Part shown: piece after piece, positions 59,813 to 64,000 of the stretch
Layout of the letters: each line of letters starts with the position of its first letter
How positions within the stretch are numbered: the first letter of the stretch is position 1
Source: RUG572 sp964386385
Lineage (GTDB): Bacteria; Verrucomicrobiota; Kiritimatiellia; RFP12; UBA1067
Assembly (NCBI GenBank): GCA_964386385.1
Contig: CAYLRN010000011.1
Span: 36,337 to 100,336, forward strand
Reading direction: 5' to 3'
Length of the DNA: 64,000 bases
Program-made: the position numbers and the translations under genes
Notes under the pieces: model-generated
Database searches by the model: none
What the model saw: only the letters and a program-made list of their open reading frames with translations
What the model was told of the DNA's origin: nothing

Positions 59813-62037
59813 GGCGGGCGGCGCTCACGTTCGCGGCGGCAGCGGCCGTCGCCGCCGCCCGCTGCGCCGTCCCCGGCACGTCGGAGGAGTGGTACACGCC
59901 CGCAGGGGGATTCAAGACCGACTGGATGACCGGGACGATCTACTACGGCTGGGACAGGGAGCACAACAGCTGGCAGACGGTGGAAGTCTGCGTGGACGAG
60001 ACCGGCGATTACGAAATTGACGGCGGAAGTCTCGCCACAAGGGACTACGCCCTCAAAACGGCGATCGACGCGCTCGTCGACGCCCTGGCGGCGCAGACCC
60101 AGGCGGCCCGGAACAAGGAGTCCATCGAGACTATCGCGCAGAACCTCCACAGCCTTCTGACGGTGAACGGCATAGACATGGAGACCGTCGACCCCAACGG
60201 CAACGTCCACACATACACGCTGAAGATGAAGAACGGCGGGACGCTCGGCTCGCAGCTCGGCGGCGGGTCGAACCCCACGCTCGTCAACCCCGCCGGCGCG
60301 TACAACCACGCGGACGAGAGGTCGCTCCACTGGACGAAGGGGAACAAGGTGGAGATATATGCGTGGTCCGACGCGGACTATGTGCAGGGGTTCGGGGAAT
60401 TTCCCCTGGGCACGCTTCTATACAACGGCACGGAGACGAAGGCCGGCTCGATTACGCTTCTCGGGCGCATGCCGGACGGCGTTCCGTTGTACATTCCAAT
60501 CGACAAGGTCCGCTGGCCCGTCCCCGACGAGGAGAGCGTGACGACGAACGCGGCCAGCGGCGCGGCCAACGGCGGAAGCCCGTGGACGTCCCTCCACGGA
60601 TGGACGGACGCCGCCGACGGGGAAGTGCCGTTCAAGTCCGTCGCAGGTGAGAAGTCGACGCTCGCCTGGGTCTCGCCGGAGAAGTGGGCTGACGGCGTGT
60701 CCGTCGCCTGGGACGCGGACGCGAACGACGGCGCGGGCGCGTTCGGGGTGAAGGGCGCGGCGGAGAACGGCGGCGAGAATTCGCGCCGCTACTTCGGCAC
60801 GGGCGGCGCGCCCGCCGCCGCGCTCGGCTGGCACGAGCTGCCGAAGACCGTCCACGGCGACGGCGCGACCGTCTCCACGGACGCCTCCGTCCCGGTGGAG
60901 GGCGTGGCCGACCCCGCGACCGCCGGCGCGAAGGGCGTGGGGCTGCGCGGGTGGGACTACTCCTACGGCGGGGACGCGCCGCTCTTCCTCGCAAACGTCG
61001 GCGGCTCGCTCTCCTACCTTCCGGTGGACGGCGGCACGAACGCGCCGTCCTGCGCCTGCTCCAACCGGTGGGAGGACGCCCTCGCGTGGCTCGGAGACGG
61101 GGAGGACGACGGCGCGGGCGGCCTCTCGTTCTCGGAGGACTCGCTCTCCGCGTGGCTGAAGTCGCTCGGCTTCGTCCACGCCTCGCCCGCCGGCGACGGC
61201 GCTGAGTACGGCTTCGACCTGGACGCGGCCGGCGGCGTGTCCGCGCCCTTCGACGCGCCAGCGAACTGGGCGGACGGCGCGAGCGTGGAGGTGTCGGACG
61301 GCGGCGCGTTCGCGCTGAAGGGCTTCTCGTCCGCGGCCGCCTGCTCCGCGTCGGTGAGCGCGATGCTGAAGGACCCGTCCGGCGCGGACGCGGCCACCCA
61401 CCTCCTTCTCGCGAAGAAGACGGACACCGGGGCGCTCCACTACGTCCCGATCGGCGGCGGCGTGTCGGGCGGCGGGCTTCCCGCCGACGGCGCGTCCGTG
61501 ACGACGAACGCCGCCGACGGCGCGGCCTCGCAGGGCGTCCTCTCCCTTCGCGGGTGGAGCGGCGCGGCGGAGGGGACGATGGCAGTCAGGGCCGGCGGAA
61601 CGCTCGCCTGGGTCCCCACGAACTCCGTCCCGCCGGCGGACGGCGCGAGCGTCGCCATGACCGAGGACGGCGCGTTCTCGGTGAAGGGGTTCGCCGACGC
61701 GGGGAACGACACCATCCCGCGCAAGGACGCGGAGGGCAACCTCGTATGGGGCGGCTTCTCCGCCGCCACGAACGTGATACTCGCCGGCGCGGGGATAAAC
61801 GTCACCGACAACGGCGGCGGCGCGGTCACGATATCGGCGCAGCCGCTGGAGTCCTCGTCGTCGGAGGCGTCGCAGTCGGTCGAGGTGGTCACGGACGTCC
61901 GCTACGACGCGGCCTCGCACAAGTTCCAGAAGAAGACGCGGACGCTGACGTTCCGCGGCACGATGGCAGACGAGTCGGAATGGGAGGACGTGTTCACCGC
62001 CACGTCCCACAAGGCCGAGCACGGGCAGGAGGACTGA
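59809..62037 (+). CDS. Tail-operon repeat protein with Sec-like signal peptide (2 of 3)
   Basis: A 742-residue protein. ATG at 59809 overlaps the previous stop, with AAGGAGG seven bases upstream. The start (MRRAALTFAAAAAVAAARCA) is signal-like, and the Cys could be a lipid site. Residues 1-150 include a helical neck (ALVDALAAQTQAARNKESIE). From about residue 240 it is built of five or six imperfect repeats of 60-70 residues sharing 'DGASV', a 'GxxSLRGW' or 'FALKGF' strand and a 'GGTLAWVP' strand. The C-terminal region (ILAGAGINVTDNGGGAVTIS) is a phage-fibre-type motif. The best reading is a tail fibre or adhesin of the particle. No enzymatic motif. Confidence 0.65.
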   Translation: MRRAALTFAAAAAVAAARCAVPGTSEEWYTPAGGFKTDWMTGTIYYGWDREHNSWQTVEVCVDETGDYEIDGGSLATRDYALKTAIDALVDALAAQTQAARNKESIETIAQNLHSLLTVNGIDMETVDPNGNVHTYTLKMKNGGTLGSQLGGGSNPTLVNPAGAYNHADERSLHWTKGNKVEIYAWSDADYVQGFGEFPLGTLLYNGTETKAGSITLLGRMPDGVPLYIPIDKVRWPVPDEESVTTNAASGAANGGSPWTSLHGWTDAADGEVPFKSVAGEKSTLAWVSPEKWADGVSVAWDADANDGAGAFGVKGAAENGGENSRRYFGTGGAPAAALGWHELPKTVHGDGATVSTDASVPVEGVADPATAGAKGVGLRGWDYSYGGDAPLFLANVGGSLSYLPVDGGTNAPSCACSNRWEDALAWLGDGEDDGAGGLSFSEDSLSAWLKSLGFVHASPAGDGAEYGFDLDAAGGVSAPFDAPANWADGASVEVSDGGAFALKGFSSAAACSASVSAMLKDPSGADAATHLLLAKKTDTGALHYVPIGGGVSGGGLPADGASVTTNAADGAASQGVLSLRGWSGAAEGTMAVRAGGTLAWVPTNSVPPADGASVAMTEDGAFSVKGFADAGNDTIPRKDAEGNLVWGGFSAATNVILAGAGINVTDNGGGAVTISAQPLESSSSEASQSVEVVTDVRYDAASHKFQKKTRTLTFRGTMADESEWEDVFTATSHKAEHGQED

Positions 62038-62039
62038 CG

Positions 62040-63272
62040 ATGCGCATGACAGCGGCGATAGTGATAGTCGCGGCGGCGGCCCTTGCGTCCCATGCGGTGG
62101 ACGTGGACGTCTCCTTCACCGCCTACGACCACGGCGTCGAGTACTACGTCGCCAAGGGGCAGTCGGCGGCCTCGCCGTGGATCTCCGCGACGAACTCCAT
62201 CCGGGGCGCGGGCGGCGGCGCCCATCTCGACGCGGCCAACGCCTACATGGGGGTCCCGCTCTCCGCCGCGTTCGCGGCCGACGGCCAGGCGCGGAGCACG
62301 GGCGCGTTCATCAGCTGGCAGAACAGGGACGACCCGCTGTCCGCAAGGCTGACGCAGGGGCTCGTCCAGGAGGGCGCGTACCACGCGGACGTCACGCTTT
62401 CCGACGTCGTGAAATGCCCCGCGTTCGGATGGGTGCAGGCGCCGTACGTCGACCAGAGGCTCGAGCACGGCGTGCTCACGATGAGGGGCGACCCCTGCTC
62501 CACCGTGGTGAACGGCACGTCGCGGGACCTCGTCGTCAACGGCGTGGAGCTGCGCGCCGGCCGGGGAGCCAAGCTTCCGTTCCCGTTCCACCTGAAGATG
62601 GAGGAGGTGGAGGGAATCCGGTTCTACGACCTAGCGACCGGCGCCGAGTTCACGCCGCACGACTACAAGCCGACGTATTCGGGCGAGACGACGTACTACT
62701 ACGAGGGCGCGTATTCGCCCATGTGGACGGGCGACTTCGTGTTCACGGACGCTGCCGCCAGTCCGGAGGACGTCGCGTCCTCGAACCTGCTCCTGTACGC
62801 CGACATGGCGGACGGCGGCGCGGCCGGCCTCCCGCTGCACGGCACGAACGGCGCCCCCGTCTACTCCGGCTCCGTGCGCGTCGCCACGAACGTCAGCCTG
62901 TCCACGTGGTGGGAGTTCGACCACGGACAGTGGGGCGCTTCGCCGAAGGCCGCGATCAACGGCGAGGTCGTCTGCTCCGGGCATTCGACGTCCCACATAA
63001 TCGCGCACAAGGTGAACGAGGAGGACCTGCTGGTCTCCGACATGAGCGGCGTGGGTGTCGTCTACTTCACGATGTCGCTGGCCCCGGATTCCGGACATTC
63101 GGGGGGCAGGTGCGTGATGCGCGCCTGGGACGAATCCGCGGGGTCGTCGGCCGACGGCTACGCGGCCGCCGCGGAGGACCGCAGGGCGGAGGTCTCCGCC
63201 GGCACTGGGACGGCGCGGTTCAAGGTCACAATAGACTTCTACGGCGGCGACTGGAAGGTCGAGGCGCTTTGA
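62040..63272 (+). CDS. Tail-operon protein with Sec-like signal peptide (3 of 3)
   Basis: A 410-residue protein; ATG at 62040 with AGGAGG seven bases upstream, two bases after the previous stop. MRMTAAIVIVAAAALASHAVD is a strong Sec signal with likely cleavage after SHA. The mature protein is beta-sandwich-like with many aromatic residues (YDHGVEYYVAKGQ, TTYYYEGAYSPMWTGDFVF). No family or catalytic residues recognised. Possible roles: surface adhesin or fibre assembly factor. It is the last complete gene of the operon in the window. Confidence 0.6.
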   Translation: MRMTAAIVIVAAAALASHAVDVDVSFTAYDHGVEYYVAKGQSAASPWISATNSIRGAGGGAHLDAANAYMGVPLSAAFAADGQARSTGAFISWQNRDDPLSARLTQGLVQEGAYHADVTLSDVVKCPAFGWVQAPYVDQRLEHGVLTMRGDPCSTVVNGTSRDLVVNGVELRAGRGAKLPFPFHLKMEEVEGIRFYDLATGAEFTPHDYKPTYSGETTYYYEGAYSPMWTGDFVFTDAAASPEDVASSNLLLYADMADGGAAGLPLHGTNGAPVYSGSVRVATNVSLSTWWEFDHGQWGASPKAAINGEVVCSGHSTSHIIAHKVNEEDLLVSDMSGVGVVYFTMSLAPDSGHSGGRCVMRAWDESAGSSADGYAAAAEDRRAEVSAGTGTARFKVTIDFYGGDWKVEAL

Positions 63273-63303
63273 CCGCCGGCTTTAATTCGGGAAAGGAAGA
63301 ACG

Positions 63304-64000
63304 ATGGCGATACCGGTGATACTGAGGGGCGAGACGGCGCGGCCGATCCCGCTGACGATGGCGGAGGGGCACGACTACGGCGGCTGCGAGCTGCTCGTCG
63401 ACCTCTGCGGCGCGAGGCGGACGTTCTGCGGCCTCGCCGCCGGCGAATCCGTCGAACTGCGCCTGACGGCGGACGAGACGGCGGCGCTTCCGCTCGGAAC
63501 CTCAAAGCTGCTTCTCTCGCTCCGCAACGCGGCGGGGGAGGTGCGCCACCTTCCATGGACGAAGGTGAAGGTGACGGACTGCCCCGGCGACGCCCATGGC
63601 GCGGGCGTGTCCGTCGACCCCGCCACGCTGGAGGTCGACGACCTCACCGCGTCAGACTCGCTCGGCACGGTCAAGGCGCGGCTAAACGCCGTCCTCGCGT
63701 TCCTGCGCGGGACCGCCGCCGCCATCGCCCTGCTCGCCCCGGCCGCCGCGCTCCCCGACGTCGCGCCGCTCTGCGCGCCGGTGAACGACCTGCCGGGCGA
63801 CGCGCCGATCATGACGAACGCGGCGGAGTACGCGGCCGCGCTTGCGGCGAAGGTGGACGGAAAGGCCGACGCGGCGGACGTCGACGCCGTGGCGGGCGAC
63901 CTCTCGTCCGTCGCGTCGTCCGTCTCGGCGGTGTGGGAGCAGGTGTTCGGCGAGAGCGTGTGGATCGCCGTCACGAACTACATGCGGACGACGGACGCCA
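63304..64000 (+). CDS. Upper-baseplate/fibre-base-like phage protein (partial)
   Basis: The frame starts at 63304 behind GGAAGAACG and runs off the window (232 codons seen). AIPVILRGETARPIPLTM and the following small sheet resemble the N-terminal domain of receptor-binding-protein adaptors (BppU-like); this is by pattern only. A coiled-coil-like stretch near residues 185-215 (KVDGKADAADVDAVAGDLSS) is typical of trimeric fibre shafts. No signal peptide, unlike the three genes before it. Confidence 0.55.
   Translation, partial: MAIPVILRGETARPIPLTMAEGHDYGGCELLVDLCGARRTFCGLAAGESVELRLTADETAALPLGTSKLLLSLRNAAGEVRHLPWTKVKVTDCPGDAHGAGVSVDPATLEVDDLTASDSLGTVKARLNAVLAFLRGTAAAIALLAPAAALPDVAPLCAPVNDLPGDAPIMTNAAEYAAALAAKVDGKADAADVDAVAGDLSSVASSVSAVWEQVFGESVWIAVTNYMRTTDA

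Larger units (their letters stand above)
50822..64000 (+). mobile_element. Integrated prophage-like / tail-type element, left part
   Basis: It begins at the tRNA-Gly fragment and continues past the window. Contents: small accessory genes to 52.36 kb, with visibly lower GC than the host, then a tail-type operon of very high GC with one short antisense gene. No integrase, terminase, portal, capsid or lysis gene is recognisable in the 13 kb seen. The abrupt start of the structural operon after a degenerate stretch (52.36-52.68 kb) suggests loss of a head module or a tail-only particle. Confidence 0.6.

Overview
The window is GC-rich chromosomal DNA that most resembles an anaerobic, polysaccharide-degrading bacterium of the PVC group, probably Kiritimatiellota/Verrucomicrobiota from a gut-like habitat. 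This rests on the density of secreted glycoside hydrolases (GH2, GH5-like, GH123/DUF4091, GH127, DUF5696-like), twin-arginine (Tat) type Gfo/Idh/MocA and phosphoesterase proteins, a PAS-linked [FeFe]-hydrogenase-like sensor, and many Fe-S proteins. No rRNA or taxonomic marker beyond rplM/rpsI is present, so the placement is an inference.

Layout. 1-1.4 kb: end of a surface-polymer/glycosyl operon. 1.4-8.1 kb: GH2 beta-mannosidase-like enzyme divergent from a Gfo/Idh/MocA oxidoreductase and a clan-A glycosidase. 8.2-8.7 kb: decayed AAA-ATPase-like gene. 8.8-13.2 kb: nucleobase salvage operon (AzgA-type permease, UraA, outer-membrane barrel, phosphoribosyltransferase). 13.3-15.9 kb: GH2 beta-galactosidase-like enzyme. 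15.9-18.8 kb: translationally coupled redox operon (aldo/keto reductase with ferredoxin tail, NapH-like membrane polyferredoxin, NapG-like ferredoxin). 19-34.7 kb: a large secreted modular protein, a phosphoesterase, GH127, a sensory-hydrogenase pair, tRNA-Leu(UAA), GH123, a DUF5696/beta-helix fusion and a squalene-cyclase-fold protein. 35-37.4 kb: two tandem Hsp20 genes and rmuC. 37.5-41.3 kb: giant LamG glycosidase-like protein. 41.5-47.2 kb: housekeeping (DAHP synthase, rplM-rpsI, a DEAD-box helicase and a remarkable helicase paralogue without its ATPase core). 47.2-50.7 kb: GH123-like protein and a CPBP intramembrane protease.

From about 50.82 kb to the window end lies an integrated element. 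Its left edge is marked by a 3-prime fragment of a tRNA-Gly gene including CCA, the typical scar of tRNA-targeted integration. After a few small accessory genes (ribbon-helix-helix type, DUF4160) comes a tightly coupled phage-tail-type operon (tail completion, tail tube, possible chaperone, DNA methylase-like protein, tape measure, distal-tail proteins). No terminase, portal, capsid or integrase is visible. Three consecutive distal genes carry Sec-signal-like N-termini, odd for virion proteins, and one is built of repeats. This tail-first element is the best candidate for an undescribed system.

Regulatory signals are clear in several places: near-consensus sigma-70 promoters, usually TTGACG or TTGACA with TAGAAT/TATAAT, an intrinsic terminator after rpsI, and a dispersed family of intergenic palindromic repeats whose stems co-vary. 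Several genes are tied by ATGA/GTGA start-stop overlaps. All functions are read from sequence motifs only; no searches were run.
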